Assembly: GCF_003258605.2 (NCBI RefSeq)
Contig: NZ_CP031264.1
Span: 3,968,001-4,032,000, forward strand
DNA from: Peterkaempfera bronchialis
Lineage (GTDB): Bacteria > Actinomycetota > Actinomycetes > Streptomycetales > Streptomycetaceae
Length of the DNA: 64,000 nt
Reading direction: 5' to 3'
In this document: in pieces, positions 51,910 to 64,000 of the stretch
Layout of the letters: every line of letters starts with the position of its first letter
Position numbering within the stretch: the first letter of the stretch is position 1
Position numbers and translations under genes: made by a program
The notes under the pieces: generated by a model
Database searches by the model: none
Told to the model about the DNA's origin: nothing
Seen by the model: only the letters and a program-made list of their open reading frames with translations

Positions 51910-53229
51910 GTGACCGAGACCGCAGCTGCCGACGCCGCCGCCGCGAAGCCGAGCGAGCCCGTCGAGGGCAGCGCCGACGTGATCGTGGTGGGCGCCGGAC
52001 CCGCCGGGGCGACGACCGCGTACCACCTGGCCAGGGCCGGCCTGGATGTGCTGCTGCTGGAGAAGTCGTCCTTCCCCCGGGAGAAGGTCTGCGGCGACGG
52101 CCTCACCCCGCGCGCGGTCAAGCAGCTGGTGGAGATGGGCATCGACGTCTCCGAGGGCGCCGGCTGGCTGCACAACAAGGGGCTGCGGATCATCGGCGGC
52201 GGGGTGCGCCTGGAGCTGGACTGGCCGGATCTGGCGTCCTTCCCCGACTACGGCCTGGTCCGCAAGCGCGCCGACTTCGACGAACTGCTGGCCCGTCAGG
52301 CCGAGAAGGCCGGGGCGCGGCTGTATGAGCGGGCCAATGTCAGCGGCCCGCTGCTGGACGACCGTACGGGCCGGATCACCGGTGTGACCGCCAAGTTGGG
52401 CGAGGAGAAGCGGCCGGTGGTCTTCACCGCCCCGCTGGTGATCGCGGCGGACGGCAACTCCACCCGGCTGTCGCTGGCCATGGGCCTGCACCGGCGCGAG
52501 GACCGGCCGATGGGCGTCGCCTACCGGACGTACTTCACCAGCCCCCGCCACGACGACGACTACCTGGAGTCCTGGCTGGAGCTGTGGGACCGCCGCCACG
52601 GCCAGGCGACCCTGATGCCCGGCTACGGCTGGATCTTCGGCATGGGCGACGGCACCAGCAATGTCGGCCTGGGCCTGCTGAACACCACCTCGTCCTTCGG
52701 CGAGATCGACTACCGCGAGCTGCTGAAGTCCTGGTGCGCCAATATGCCGGCGGAGTGGGGCTACACCCCGGAGAACATGACCGAGCCGATCCGGGGCGCG
52801 GCGCTGCCGATGGCCTTCAACCGGCAGCCCCACTACACCCGGGGCATGCTGCTGGTCGGCGACGCGGGCGGCATGGTCAACCCCTTCAACGGGGAGGGCA
52901 TCGCCTACGCCATGGAGTCCGGGAAGATCGCCGCCGAGGTGGTCGTGCAGGCGCACGCCCGGGTCACCGAGGCGGGCCGGGAGCGCGCCCTCCAGGCGTA
53001 TCCGCGGGTCCTCAAGGACGTCTACGGCGGCTACTACACGCTCGGTCGTGCGTTTGTGAAACTGATCGGCAACCCCAAGGTGATGCGGCTGGCCACCGAG
53101 CGCGGCCTGACCCACCCGATGCTGATGAGGTTCGTCCTCAAGCTGCTGGCCAACCTCACCGACCCGCAGGGCGGCGACGCCATGGACCGCATCATCAACG
53201 GCCTCGCCAAGGTGGCGCCCAACGCCTGA
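51910..53229 (+). CDS. Geranylgeranyl reductase family FAD enzyme
   Basis: Encodes 439 residues. The FAD motif VIVVGAGPAGATTAYHLA lies near the N-terminus, and FPREKVCGDGLTPRAV and LLVGDAGGMVNPFNGEGIAY identify the geranylgeranyl reductase family. Its position between menaquinone genes and nuoA suggests that it saturates part of the menaquinone side chain (a MenJ-like role, established in mycobacteria), giving the hydrogenated MK-9 of actinobacteria. GTG 51910 follows AGGAG; GTG 51901 is in frame. Confidence 0.87.
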   Translation: MTETAAADAAAAKPSEPVEGSADVIVVGAGPAGATTAYHLARAGLDVLLLEKSSFPREKVCGDGLTPRAVKQLVEMGIDVSEGAGWLHNKGLRIIGGGVRLELDWPDLASFPDYGLVRKRADFDELLARQAEKAGARLYERANVSGPLLDDRTGRITGVTAKLGEEKRPVVFTAPLVIAADGNSTRLSLAMGLHRREDRPMGVAYRTYFTSPRHDDDYLESWLELWDRRHGQATLMPGYGWIFGMGDGTSNVGLGLLNTTSSFGEIDYRELLKSWCANMPAEWGYTPENMTEPIRGAALPMAFNRQPHYTRGMLLVGDAGGMVNPFNGEGIAYAMESGKIAAEVVVQAHARVTEAGRERALQAYPRVLKDVYGGYYTLGRAFVKLIGNPKVMRLATERGLTHPMLMRFVLKLLANLTDPQGGDAMDRIINGLAKVAPNA

Positions 53230-53720
53230 CCCCCCTGCCGCACCCCCTGCCCGACGCTGCCGCGCCTCCCCCGGAGGTGCGGCAGTCGTCGTATGCGCGC
53301 GGATTCACAAGGGCCGGCGGGCGGCCGGTCCGAGGGGGGTCAAGCACGGTCCGCTCCGCCCACCCCGGGAGGGTGAGGCCGGCTAGCACGCACCCCACCG
53401 GGCCTCAAATTTGCTCTGGGATGGAATCGCCTGATAACGCCACAAGCCCTGGAGCAGGGCTTTCATCCGGGCCCGTGACCGTAAGGGATCGATCGAACGC
53501 GCACTGTGTCCACTCCCTGACCGGTGTTACTTCATGATCATTCATCAGGTGGCGTAGATCACAAAGAGTGTGAGTGACCCCGTGTCGCAGATCACATGCG
53601 TACGGGCATAGGATGCAGCCGAATCGGGGTTTGTGAACTGCCTCACATGAGGTGATCACCGACCCGGAACCGAACGGTCCGTATGCAGTCAGGGACGACT
53701 TGCGGAGGGAGCGGGAGCGT
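53230..53720. other. Intergenic region before nuoA
   Basis: 491 bp without a recognised gene, AT-richer than the flanks. AGATCACA occurs twice (at about 53554 and 53590), a possible -10 TAGGAT is at 53609-53614, and a Rex-like site lies at 53632-53647. It should hold the main nuo promoter. Confidence 0.6.
53632..53647. promoter_or_regulatory. Rex-type operator before nuoA
   Basis: TGTGAACTGCCTCACA fits the Streptomyces Rex consensus TGTGAACNNNTTCACA at 12 of the 13 defined positions. It is 74 bp before nuoA and 18 bp downstream of a possible -10. Rex senses the NADH/NAD ratio, and nuo is a reported Rex target in S. coelicolor. Confidence 0.8.
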
Positions 53721-54080
53721 ATGAACGCTTACGCGCCGATCCTCGTACTCGGTGCCATCGCGGCGGCATTCGCGGTGGGATCCATCGTGATGGCCTCACT
53801 CACCGGCCCCAAGCGCTACAACAGGGCCAAGCTTGAGGCCTACGAATGCGGGATCGAGCCCACCCCGCAACCGGCCGGCGGCGGTCGGTTCCCGATCAAG
53901 TACTACCTCACGGCGATGCTCTTCATCGTCTTCGACATCGAGATCGTCTTCCTCTACCCGTGGGCGGTCAGCTTCGACGCCCTGGGGATCTTCGGGCTGG
54001 TCGAGATGCTGCTCTTCATCGCCACCGTCTTCGTCGCCTACGCCTATGTGTGGCGGCGCGGCGGTCTTGAGTGGGACTAG
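53721..54080 (+). CDS. nuoA: NADH-quinone oxidoreductase subunit A
   Basis: Encodes 119 residues, three membrane segments. KRYNRAKLEAYECGIEPT and FDIEIVFLYPWAV are conserved in NuoA. ATG 53721 follows a GGGAG and gives the usual actinobacterial length. It starts an operon running to the window end with tight overlaps. Confidence 0.95.
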   Translation: MNAYAPILVLGAIAAAFAVGSIVMASLTGPKRYNRAKLEAYECGIEPTPQPAGGGRFPIKYYLTAMLFIVFDIEIVFLYPWAVSFDALGIFGLVEMLLFIATVFVAYAYVWRRGGLEWD

Positions 54081-54095
54081 CTGAGAGGCATTCAG

Positions 54096-54650
54096 ATGGG
54101 TATCGAGGAGAAACTGCCGAGCGGCTTCCTGCTCACCACCGTGGAGACCGCCGCCGGGTGGGTGCGCAAGTCGTCACTCTTCCCCGCCACCTTCGGTCTG
54201 GCCTGCTGCGCCATCGAGATGATGACCACGGGCGCGGGCCGGTACGACCTGGCGAGGTTCGGCATGGAGGTCTTCCGGGGCTCGCCCCGGCAGGCCGACC
54301 TGATGATCGTCGCCGGGCGGGTCAGCCAGAAGATGGCCCCGGTGCTGCGCCAGGTCTATGACCAGATGGCCAACCCCAAGTGGGTCATCTCGATGGGCGT
54401 CTGCGCCTCGTCGGGCGGCATGTTCAACAACTACGCGATCGTCCAGGGCGTCGACCACATCGTGCCCGTCGACATCTACCTGCCGGGCTGCCCGCCGCGG
54501 CCGGAGATGCTGATGGACGCGATCCTCAAGCTCCACGACAAGATCCAGCACGAGAAGCTGGGTGTGAACCGCCTCCGGGCGGAGGAGCAGGCGGAGCAGG
54601 CGGCGCTCCAGGCGGTCCCGACGATCGAGATGAAGGGGCTGCTGCGGTGA
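54096..54650 (+). CDS. nuoB: NADH-quinone oxidoreductase subunit B
   Basis: Encodes 184 residues. C37-C38 (ACCAIEMM), C103 ([12 protein letters not shown]) and C132 (LPGCPPRPE) bind cluster N2, the last centre before the quinone. It starts 15 bp after nuoA; its stop overlaps the nuoC start. Confidence 0.96.
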   Translation: MGIEEKLPSGFLLTTVETAAGWVRKSSLFPATFGLACCAIEMMTTGAGRYDLARFGMEVFRGSPRQADLMIVAGRVSQKMAPVLRQVYDQMANPKWVISMGVCASSGGMFNNYAIVQGVDHIVPVDIYLPGCPPRPEMLMDAILKLHDKIQHEKLGVNRLRAEEQAEQAALQAVPTIEMKGLLR

Positions 54651-55389
54651 GCGGCATCAACGGAGACCACGGCACAAACGGTTCTCTTCCCGCCCCCCGT
54701 GGTGAGAACGGCAAGGACGAGGCCATCGGCGTCCGCCGGGGCATGTTCGGCACCAAGGGCACCGGCGACACCTCCGGCTTCGGGCGGCTGATCGCGCCGA
54801 TCACGCTGCCGGGCGGCAGTACGCGCCCGTACGGCGGCTGGTTCGACGAGGTCGCCGACGAGCTCGAAGGCGCGCTGGAGGAGCAGGCCGAGGCCGGTCG
54901 CGGCGTCGGCCCCGCCGAGGCGGTCGAGAAGACCGTCGTCGACCGTGGCGAGCTGACCTTCCACATCCGCCGCGAGCACCTGCTCCAGGTGGCCAGGACG
55001 CTCCGGGACGACCCGGCGCTCCGCTTCGAGCTCTGCCTCGGCGTGAGCGGCGTCCACTACCCCGGCGACCAGGGCCGCGAGCTGCACGCGGTCTACCCGC
55101 TGCGGTCGATCACCCACGGCCGGCTGATCCGGCTGGAGGTCTCGGCGCCCGACGCGGACCCGCACATCCCGTCCACGGTCGCGATCTACCCGACCAACGA
55201 CTGGCACGAGCGGGAGGCGTACGACTTCTTCGGCATCGTCTTCGACGGCCACCCGGCGCTCACCCGGATCATGATGCCGGACGACTGGCTGGGCCACCCG
55301 CAGCGCAAGGACTACCCGCTCGGCGGCATTCCCGTCGAGTACAAGGGCGCCCAGATCCCGGCTCCCGACCAGCGGAGGTCGTACTCCTG

Positions 55390-55390
<1 letters not shown>
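54647..55390 (+). CDS. nuoC: NADH-quinone oxidoreductase subunit C
   Basis: Encodes 247 residues, including a ~60-residue Gly/Asn-rich N-terminal extension ([10 protein letters not shown]). The conserved core ends in [16 protein letters not shown] and then [17 protein letters not shown] 54647 overlaps the nuoB stop (GTGA), and its own stop overlaps the nuoD start. Confidence 0.95.
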
Positions 55391-56714
<1,324 letters not shown>

Positions 56715-56718
<4 letters not shown>

Positions 56719-57598
56719 CGGCACACGAGACTCAGCCAGTATCACAGTCCGTGGGGCCCCAGCCCGTGGGGCTGGGCATGCCGGCGCTGCCGGCGCCCGA
56801 CTTCCCGGCGGAGGTGAGGGCCCGGCTGGAGGCCGACGCCAAGGAGCTGATCGGCCGCTACCCGGTGGCACGCTCGGCGCTGCTGCCGCTGCTCCACCTG
56901 GTTCAGGCCGAGGAGGGGTACGTCAGCGCCAGCGGCATCCGGTTCTGCGCCGAGCAGTTGGAGCTGACCACGGCCGAGGTGACCGCGGTCGCCACCTTCT
57001 ACACCATGTACCGGCGCAAGCCCGCCGGTCGCTACCACGTCGGGGTCTGCACCAACACCCTCTGCGCGGTGCTCGGCGGCGACCAGATCTTCGCCGAGCT
57101 CAAGGAGCACCTCGGGGTCGAGAACAACGAGACCACCGAGGACGGCGCGATCTCCATCGAGCACATCGAGTGCAACGCGGCCTGCGACTACGCGCCGGTG
57201 ATGATGGTCAACTGGGAGTTCTTCGACAACCAGACGCCGGAGACCGCCAAGCGGCTGGTGGACGACCTGCGGGCCGGTCACACGGTCCTCCCCAGCCGGG
57301 GTGCGGCGCTCTGCACATTCAAGGAAACGGCCCGCATCCTCGCCGGGTTCCCGGACGAGCGGGCCGGTGCCCTGGACGCCTCCGGCGCCGGCGGTGCGCC
57401 CTCGCTCGCCGGGCTGCGGCTGGCCCGTGGCGAGACCCTGCCGGGCTGCGGCACCGCCAAGGTCGTCTCCCCCCGGCACGGCACCGGGGCAGCCTCGGAG
57501 GACTCGTCCGCCGGCGCCCCGTCCTCCCACGACGCCCCGCAGGACACCTCGGTGTCCGACCCCGCGCACCCCGCCGATCCGGAAGGGAGTGAGGGCCG

Positions 57599-57602
<4 letters not shown>
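56715..57602 (+). CDS. nuoE: NADH-quinone oxidoreductase subunit E
   Basis: Encodes 295 residues, longer than the ~170 of typical NuoE. The 2Fe-2S ligands are in VCTNTLC and HIECNAAC. The C-terminal ~90 residues (after [13 protein letters not shown]) are an Ala/Ser/Pro-rich tail common in Streptomyces NuoE. GTG 56715 overlaps nuoD, and the stop overlaps nuoF (ATGA). Confidence 0.95.
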
Positions 57603-58990
<1,388 letters not shown>

Positions 58991-61504
58991 ATGACCGTCA
59001 CCACCGGCACACCCCAGGGGACGGCTGCGGCCCCGCCACCGGAAGACCTTGTGACCGTGACCATCGACGGTGTCGAACTCCAGGTGCCCAAGGGCACCCT
59101 GGTGATCCGCGCCGCCGAGCTGATCGGCGTCCAGATCCCCCGGTTCTGCGACCACCCGCTGCTGGACCCGGCGGGCGCCTGCCGCCAGTGCATCGTCGAG
59201 GTCGAGGGGCAGCGCAAGCCGCTGGCCTCCTGCACCACCACCTGTACCGACGGAATGGTCGTGAAGACCCAGTCCACCTCCCCGGTCGCCGAGAAGGCGC
59301 AGCGCGGGGTGATGGAGCTGCTGCTGATCAACCACCCGCTGGACTGCCCGGTCTGCGACAAGGGCGGCGAGTGCCCGTTGCAGAACCAGGCGATGTCCAC
59401 CGGGCAGGCCGACAGCCGCTTCGAGGGCGCCAAGCGGACCTTCCCCAAGCCCGTCAACATCTCCACCCAGGTGCTGCTGGACCGGGAGCGGTGCGTGCTC
59501 TGCGCCCGCTGCACCCGCTTCTCGCAGCAGGTCGCCGGAGACCCCTTCATCGAGCTGCTGGAGCGCGGTGCCCTCCAGCAGGTGGGCACCGGCGAGGGCG
59601 ACGACTTCCGGTCGTACTTCTCCGGCAACACCATCCAGATCTGCCCGGTGGGCGCGCTCACCTCCGCCGCCTACCGGTTCCGGTCGCGGCCGTTCGACCT
59701 CACCTCCTCGCCCGGGACCTGCGAGCACTGCTCCTCGGGCTGCGCCATCCGCACCGACCACCGGCGCGGCAAGGTGCTGCGGCGGCTCGCCGGGGACGAC
59801 CCGGAGGTCAACGAGGAGTGGAACTGCGACAAGGGCCGGTTCGCCTTCCGCTACGCGCAGCTGCGCGACCGGCTGGCCACCCCGCTGGTCCGCGACGCGG
59901 AGAGCGGTGAACTGGTCCCGGCCTCCTGGCCGGAGGCGCTGGAGCGGGCCGCCGAGGGTCTGGCCGCCGCGCGCGGCCGGGCCGCCGTGCTTGTCGGCGG
60001 CCGGTCCACGGTCGAGGACGCCTACGCCTACGCCAAGTTCGCCCGGGTCGCACTGGCCACCAACGACGTGGACTTCCGGGCCCGCCCGCACAGCGCGGAG
60101 GAGGCCGACTTCCTGGCCGCCGCCGTCGCCGGACGCGGTGTGGACCTGGACGGCACCGGGGTCTCGTACCGGACGCTGGAGGCCGCCCCGGCGGTGCTGC
60201 TCGCGGGCTTCGAGCCCGAGGAGGAGTCGCCGAACGTCTTCCTGCGGCTGCGCAAGGCCACCCGCAAGGGCTCCCTGAAGGTCTTCTCGATCGCCACCCA
60301 CGCCTCCCGGGGCCTGACCAAGCTCAGCGGCGCCCTGCTGCCCGCCGCGCCCGGCACCGAGGGCGAGTGGCTGGCGGCGCTCGGCGGCGACGAGCCGCTG
60401 GCGGAGGACGGCGGCCGGGCCGCCGAGCTGCTGCGCCGCGACGGTGCCGTGATCATGGTTGGCGAGCGGCTGGCCACCGTACCCGGCGCACTCACCGCCG
60501 CCGTACGGCTGGCCGCGACCACCGGCGCCCGGCTGGCCTGGGTGCCGCGCCGGGCCGGGGAGCGGGGCGCGGTCGAGGTCGGCGCGCTGCCGGGCCTGCT
60601 GCCCGGCGGACGTCCGATCACCGACCCGGAGGCCCGCGCCCAGACCGCCGCCGCCTGGGGCATCGCCGAGATCCCGGGCGGCTTCGGCCGGGACACCGGC
60701 CGGATCCTGGAGGCCGCCGCCGCCGGAGAGCTGGGAGCGCTGCTGGTCGGCGGGGTGGAGACGGCGGACCTGCCGGACCCGGCCGCCGCCGAGGCCGCGC
60801 TGGACCGGGTGCCCTTCCTGGTCAGCCTGGAGCTGCGGCCGTCCGCCGTCACCGCCCGCGCCGATGTGGTGCTGCCGGTGGCCGCGGTCGCGGAGAAGGC
60901 CGGTACCTTCCTCACCTGGGAGGGCCGGGTGCGGCTCTTCGAGGCGGCGCTCAAGCCCGACCAGCAGACCCAGCGGCACCTCCAGTCCGACCTGCGGGTG
61001 CTCACCATGCTGGCCGACGCCATGGATGTGCACCTGGGCCTGCCCGACCTCACGGCCGCCCGCCGCGAGCTGGACGCCCTGGGCCCCTGGGCCGGCGAGC
61101 GCAGCAGCGCCCCCGCCGGGCACCCGGGTCAGACGCCCCGGCCCGGCGCCGGCGAGGCGGTCCTGGCCGGCTGGCGGCAGCTGCTGGACAACGGCGTGCT
61201 CCAGGAGGGCGACGTCCACCTGGCCGGTACCCGGCACCCCGCCGTCGCCCGGCTCTCGCCGGCCACCGCCGCCGAGATCGGCGCGGCCGACGGGGTCCCG
61301 CTCACCGTCACCGGCCCGGCCGGGTCGCTGACCCTGCCGCTGGCCGTCACCGGGGAGATGCCGGACCGCACCGTGTGGATCCCGCTGAACTCCACCGACG
61401 GCGGCGCCTTCCGGGCGCTGGGCACCGGCACCGGCCGGGTGGTCTCCATCGCCCCGGCAGGTCCGGCCGCCCCGGTCCCGACCAGCGGGGAGGAGAACCG
61501 ATGA
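58991..61504 (+). CDS. nuoG: NADH-quinone oxidoreductase subunit G
   Basis: Encodes 837 residues. The N-terminal 2Fe-2S and 4Fe-4S region holds [30 protein letters not shown] and CEHCSSGC. The molybdopterin-like C-terminal part carries no cofactor. ATG 58991 follows the nuoF stop without a gap. Confidence 0.95.
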   Translation: MTVTTGTPQGTAAAPPPEDLVTVTIDGVELQVPKGTLVIRAAELIGVQIPRFCDHPLLDPAGACRQCIVEVEGQRKPLASCTTTCTDGMVVKTQSTSPVAEKAQRGVMELLLINHPLDCPVCDKGGECPLQNQAMSTGQADSRFEGAKRTFPKPVNISTQVLLDRERCVLCARCTRFSQQVAGDPFIELLERGALQQVGTGEGDDFRSYFSGNTIQICPVGALTSAAYRFRSRPFDLTSSPGTCEHCSSGCAIRTDHRRGKVLRRLAGDDPEVNEEWNCDKGRFAFRYAQLRDRLATPLVRDAESGELVPASWPEALERAAEGLAAARGRAAVLVGGRSTVEDAYAYAKFARVALATNDVDFRARPHSAEEADFLAAAVAGRGVDLDGTGVSYRTLEAAPAVLLAGFEPEEESPNVFLRLRKATRKGSLKVFSIATHASRGLTKLSGALLPAAPGTEGEWLAALGGDEPLAEDGGRAAELLRRDGAVIMVGERLATVPGALTAAVRLAATTGARLAWVPRRAGERGAVEVGALPGLLPGGRPITDPEARAQTAAAWGIAEIPGGFGRDTGRILEAAAAGELGALLVGGVETADLPDPAAAEAALDRVPFLVSLELRPSAVTARADVVLPVAAVAEKAGTFLTWEGRVRLFEAALKPDQQTQRHLQSDLRVLTMLADAMDVHLGLPDLTAARRELDALGPWAGERSSAPAGHPGQTPRPGAGEAVLAGWRQLLDNGVLQEGDVHLAGTRHPAVARLSPATAAEIGAADGVPLTVTGPAGSLTLPLAVTGEMPDRTVWIPLNSTDGGAFRALGTGTGRVVSIAPAGPAAPVPTSGEENR

Positions 61505-62898
61505 CCCCCACCATCCTGGCGGCGGCAGTCGCCCCCGCCACCGAGTCGCTCGGCCTCTTCGGCCGCGACCCCTGGTGGCTGGTGCTGATCAAGGCGGTCT
61601 TCACCTTCGCCTTCCTCGTGGTCACCGTGCTGATCGCGATCGTCTGGGAGCGCAAGGTCGTCGCCTGGATGCAGCTGCGGATCGGCCCCAACCGGCACGG
61701 CCCCTGGGGCATGCTCCAGTCGCTCGCCGACGGCGTGAAGCTGGCCCTCAAGGAGGACCTGGTCGTCAGCGGCGCGGACAAGGTCGTCTACATCCTGGCC
61801 CCGCTGGTCTGCGTCATCCCGGCCTTCATGGCCTTCGCGGTGATCCCCTTCGGCCCGGCCGGCCATGAGGTGTCGATCTTCGGCACCCGGACCACCATGC
61901 AGCTCACCGACCTGCCGATCGGCATGCTGTACATCCTGGCCACCGCCTCGGTCGGGATCTACGGCATCGTGCTGGCCGGCTGGTCCTCCGGCTCCACCTA
62001 TCCGCTGCTCGGCGGTCTGCGCTCGGCCGCGCAGATGATCTCCTACGAGATCGCGATGGGCCTCTCCTTCGCCGCCGTCTTCATCTACTCCAAGTCGATG
62101 TCCACCTCGGAGATCGTGGGAGCGCAGCAGGACAAGTGGTTCGTGGTGCTGCTGCCGGTCTCCTTCCTGGTCTACATCGTGGCCATGGTCGGCGAGACCA
62201 ACCGCGCGCCCTTCGACCTCCCCGAGGCCGAGGGCGAGCTGGTCGGCGGCTTCAACACCGAGTACTCCTCGCTGAAGTTCGCGATGTTCATGCTGGCCGA
62301 GTACGTCAACATGGTCACCGTCTCCGCCGTGGCCTCCACCCTCTTCCTGGGCGGCTGGCGGGCACCCTGGCCGATCAGCACCTTCTGGGAGGGCGCCAAC
62401 CACGGCTGGTGGCCGATCCTCTGGTTCACCATCAAGATCCAGCTGCTGCTGTTCTTCTTCATCTGGCTGCGCGGCACCCTCCCCCGGCTCCGCTACGACC
62501 AGTTCATGAAGCTGGGCTGGAAGGTGCTGATCCCGGTCTCGCTGGTCTGGCTGGTGCTGGTCGCCACCGTCCGGGCGCTGCGCAACGAGGGGTACGACTT
62601 CAGTCGGATCATCCTCTACGCGCTGGCGCCGGTCGTCGCGATCCTGCTGCTCTCCCTGGTCTGGGACGTCTTCCGGCGCAGGGAGAAGCCGATGCCGCAC
62701 CAGCCGCAGGAGGTCTTCGACCCGATGGCCGGTGGCTTCCCGGTGCCCCCCATGCCCGGCCAGCAACTGCCGCCCGTACCGCGCCGCCGCAGCCGCATCC
62801 CCCAGGAGCCGCCGCCCGCCCCCCCGGTCGAGGAGTCCGGCGAACCCGCCGCCGTCGGCGGCGGCACCTCCAACCCGAAGGGAGCCGACGGTGCCTGA
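61501..62898 (+). CDS. nuoH: NADH-quinone oxidoreductase subunit H
   Basis: Encodes 465 residues, about eight membrane segments ([20 protein letters not shown] is the signature loop). The C-terminal ~60 residues are a Pro-rich cytoplasmic tail. ATG 61501 overlaps the nuoG stop, and its end overlaps nuoI by 8 bp. Confidence 0.96.
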   Translation: MTPTILAAAVAPATESLGLFGRDPWWLVLIKAVFTFAFLVVTVLIAIVWERKVVAWMQLRIGPNRHGPWGMLQSLADGVKLALKEDLVVSGADKVVYILAPLVCVIPAFMAFAVIPFGPAGHEVSIFGTRTTMQLTDLPIGMLYILATASVGIYGIVLAGWSSGSTYPLLGGLRSAAQMISYEIAMGLSFAAVFIYSKSMSTSEIVGAQQDKWFVVLLPVSFLVYIVAMVGETNRAPFDLPEAEGELVGGFNTEYSSLKFAMFMLAEYVNMVTVSAVASTLFLGGWRAPWPISTFWEGANHGWWPILWFTIKIQLLLFFFIWLRGTLPRLRYDQFMKLGWKVLIPVSLVWLVLVATVRALRNEGYDFSRIILYALAPVVAILLLSLVWDVFRRREKPMPHQPQEVFDPMAGGFPVPPMPGQQLPPVPRRRSRIPQEPPPAPPVEESGEPAAVGGGTSNPKGADGA

Positions 62899-63466
62899 CA
62901 TCCTCGGCCCGGCCGCCGGATTCGGCGTGACCTTCAAGGCCATGTTCAAGAAGCGCCTGACCGAGCAGTACCCCGAGCAGAAGAAGGAGACCGCACCCCG
63001 CTTCCACGGCCGCCACCAGCTCAACCGGCACCCCGACGGCCTGGAGAAGTGCATCGGCTGCGAGCTCTGCGCCTGGGCCTGCCCCGCCGACGCCATCTAT
63101 GTGGAGGGCGCCGACAACTCCGACGAGGAGCGCTACTCGCCGGGCGAGCGGTACGGGCGCGTCTACCAGATCAACTACGCCCGCTGCATCCTCTGCGGGC
63201 TCTGCATCGAGGCATGCCCGACCAGGGCGCTCACCATGACCAATGAGTACGAGCTGGCGGACAGCAGCCGCGCCGACCTGATCTTCACCAAGGAGCAGCT
63301 GCTGGCCGGGCTCACCGAGGACATGGTCGCTCCGCCGCACGCCATGTACCCGGGCACCGACGAGGGCGACTACTACCGGGGCCAGGTCACCGGCGCCGCC
63401 CCCGGCACCGAGACCCAGCCGGCCCGCAGCAAGGGCGAGCAGCCGGAGGAGGCGAGCCAGGCATGA
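62891..63466 (+). CDS. nuoI: NADH-quinone oxidoreductase subunit I
   Basis: Encodes 191 residues. Two 4Fe-4S motifs are [12 protein letters not shown] and [12 protein letters not shown] (clusters N6a and N6b). GTG 62891 overlaps nuoH by 8 bp, and the stop overlaps the nuoJ start (ATGA). Confidence 0.96.
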   Translation: MPDILGPAAGFGVTFKAMFKKRLTEQYPEQKKETAPRFHGRHQLNRHPDGLEKCIGCELCAWACPADAIYVEGADNSDEERYSPGERYGRVYQINYARCILCGLCIEACPTRALTMTNEYELADSSRADLIFTKEQLLAGLTEDMVAPPHAMYPGTDEGDYYRGQVTGAAPGTETQPARSKGEQPEEASQA

Positions 63467-64000
63467 CCTCCGCCGTCCCCCTCGCAGCCGCCGTCACCGG
63501 CGCCACCTCCACCGGCGAGGCCGTGCAGTTCTGGGTGCTGGCCGTGATCGCGGTCGGTGGTGCCATCGGCATGGTGACCATGCGCAAGGCCGTGCACAGC
63601 GCGCTCTGCCTGGCCGCCACCATGCTCGCCCTGGCCGTCTGCTACATGGCGCAGGGCGCGGTCTTCCTGGGCGTGGTCCAGATCGTCGTCTACACCGGCG
63701 CGATCATGATGCTCTTCCTCTTCGTGGTGATGCTGGTCGGCGTCACCTCAGCGGACTCCCTCAAGGAGACCCTCAAGGGCCAGCGGTGGGCGGCCGTCCT
63801 CTGCGGCCTCGGCTTCGGGGTGCTGCTGATCGCCGGCATCGCCAACGCCAAGCTCACCACCTTCACCGGCCTGGCCGGGGCCAATGCGGGCGGCAACGTC
63901 CAGGGCCTGGCCAAGCTGATCTTCACCCGGTACGTCTGGGCCTTCGAGGTCACCGGCGCGCTGCTGATCACCGCCGCCATCGGCGCCATGGTGCTCACCC
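63463..64000 (+). CDS. nuoJ: NADH-quinone oxidoreductase subunit J, partial
   Basis: 179 codons are visible before the window ends; the frame is open. Membrane segments and [20 protein letters not shown] identify NuoJ, part of the proton-pumping arm. The rest of the operon (nuoK-N) should follow outside. Confidence 0.94.
   Translation, partial: MTSAVPLAAAVTGATSTGEAVQFWVLAVIAVGGAIGMVTMRKAVHSALCLAATMLALAVCYMAQGAVFLGVVQIVVYTGAIMMLFLFVVMLVGVTSADSLKETLKGQRWAAVLCGLGFGVLLIAGIANAKLTTFTGLAGANAGGNVQGLAKLIFTRYVWAFEVTGALLITAAIGAMVLT

Overview
The window is high-GC actinobacterial chromosome. The gene content points to Streptomycetaceae (Streptomyces, Kitasatospora or Streptacidiphilus; the genus cannot be settled from sequence alone). 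The evidence is the very high third-position GC, many GTG starts, XRE/DUF397 gene pairs, a futalosine-type menaquinone pathway, a 14-gene-type nuo operon start, and a CebR-like operator. From memory, the order hemL, phosphatase, resA/ccdA/resB/ccsB, then ubiD/ubiA/ubiX-like mqn genes, mqnE, mqnA, mqnC, menG, geranylgeranyl reductase and nuoA-J follows the conserved core of Streptomyces chromosomes.

Layout. 0-6.4 kb: the 3' end of hemL, a histidine phosphatase, a DJ-1/PfpI protein and a system II cytochrome c maturation operon (TlpA lipoprotein, CcdA, ResB, CcsB), closed by a strong hairpin. 6.4-8.3 kb (minus strand): acyl-CoA carboxylase beta subunit with its small epsilon subunit. 8.7-20.1 kb: an accessory island. 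A phosphotransferase (APH) gene and a yeast-type cytosine deaminase flank a FxLD-type lanthipeptide locus. The locus has an XRE regulator, a GNAT and a gamma-glutamylcyclotransferase on the minus strand. On the plus strand it has an isoaspartate-type methyltransferase, a 62-residue precursor, LanB, LanC and a separate SpaB_C-like protein. A 69-bp near-perfect direct repeat, the 5' end of the APH gene, lies at both edges, and the second copy is a truncated APH remnant.

20.1-23.8 kb: an accessory stretch of DUF6879, DUF397 and XRE genes, with one nonsense-broken small gene and one truncated DUF397 copy. 23.9-29.0 kb: a LuxR-type response regulator, an oddly built split/tandem histidine kinase, and a three-gene operon of a P-loop GTPase with two small helical partners. 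One partner carries a zinc ribbon, and the two share a short helical motif. I recognise no described system in this operon.

29.0-47.7 kb: the menaquinone section, holding UbiD-, UbiA- and UbiX-like proteins (MqnL, MqnP, MqnM), MqnE, MqnA, MqnC and MenG. Interspersed are a cyclase, a broken Uma2 gene, an Lrp regulator, a threonine dehydratase-like enzyme, LacI, MFS, a cold-shock protein, a Ser/Thr kinase and a degenerate amidohydrolase. 47.7-51.6 kb (minus strand): a secreted SGNH hydrolase with a cellulose-binding domain behind a CebR box, and a secreted nuclease. 51.9-64 kb: a geranylgeranyl reductase family enzyme (likely menaquinone side-chain reductase) and nuoA-nuoJ. A Rex-like operator stands before nuoA, and nuoJ is cut by the window end.

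Together the core genes make haem and cytochrome c, build and reduce menaquinone, and feed electrons into it through complex I. The accessory interval at 8.7-29 kb interrupts that respiratory block.
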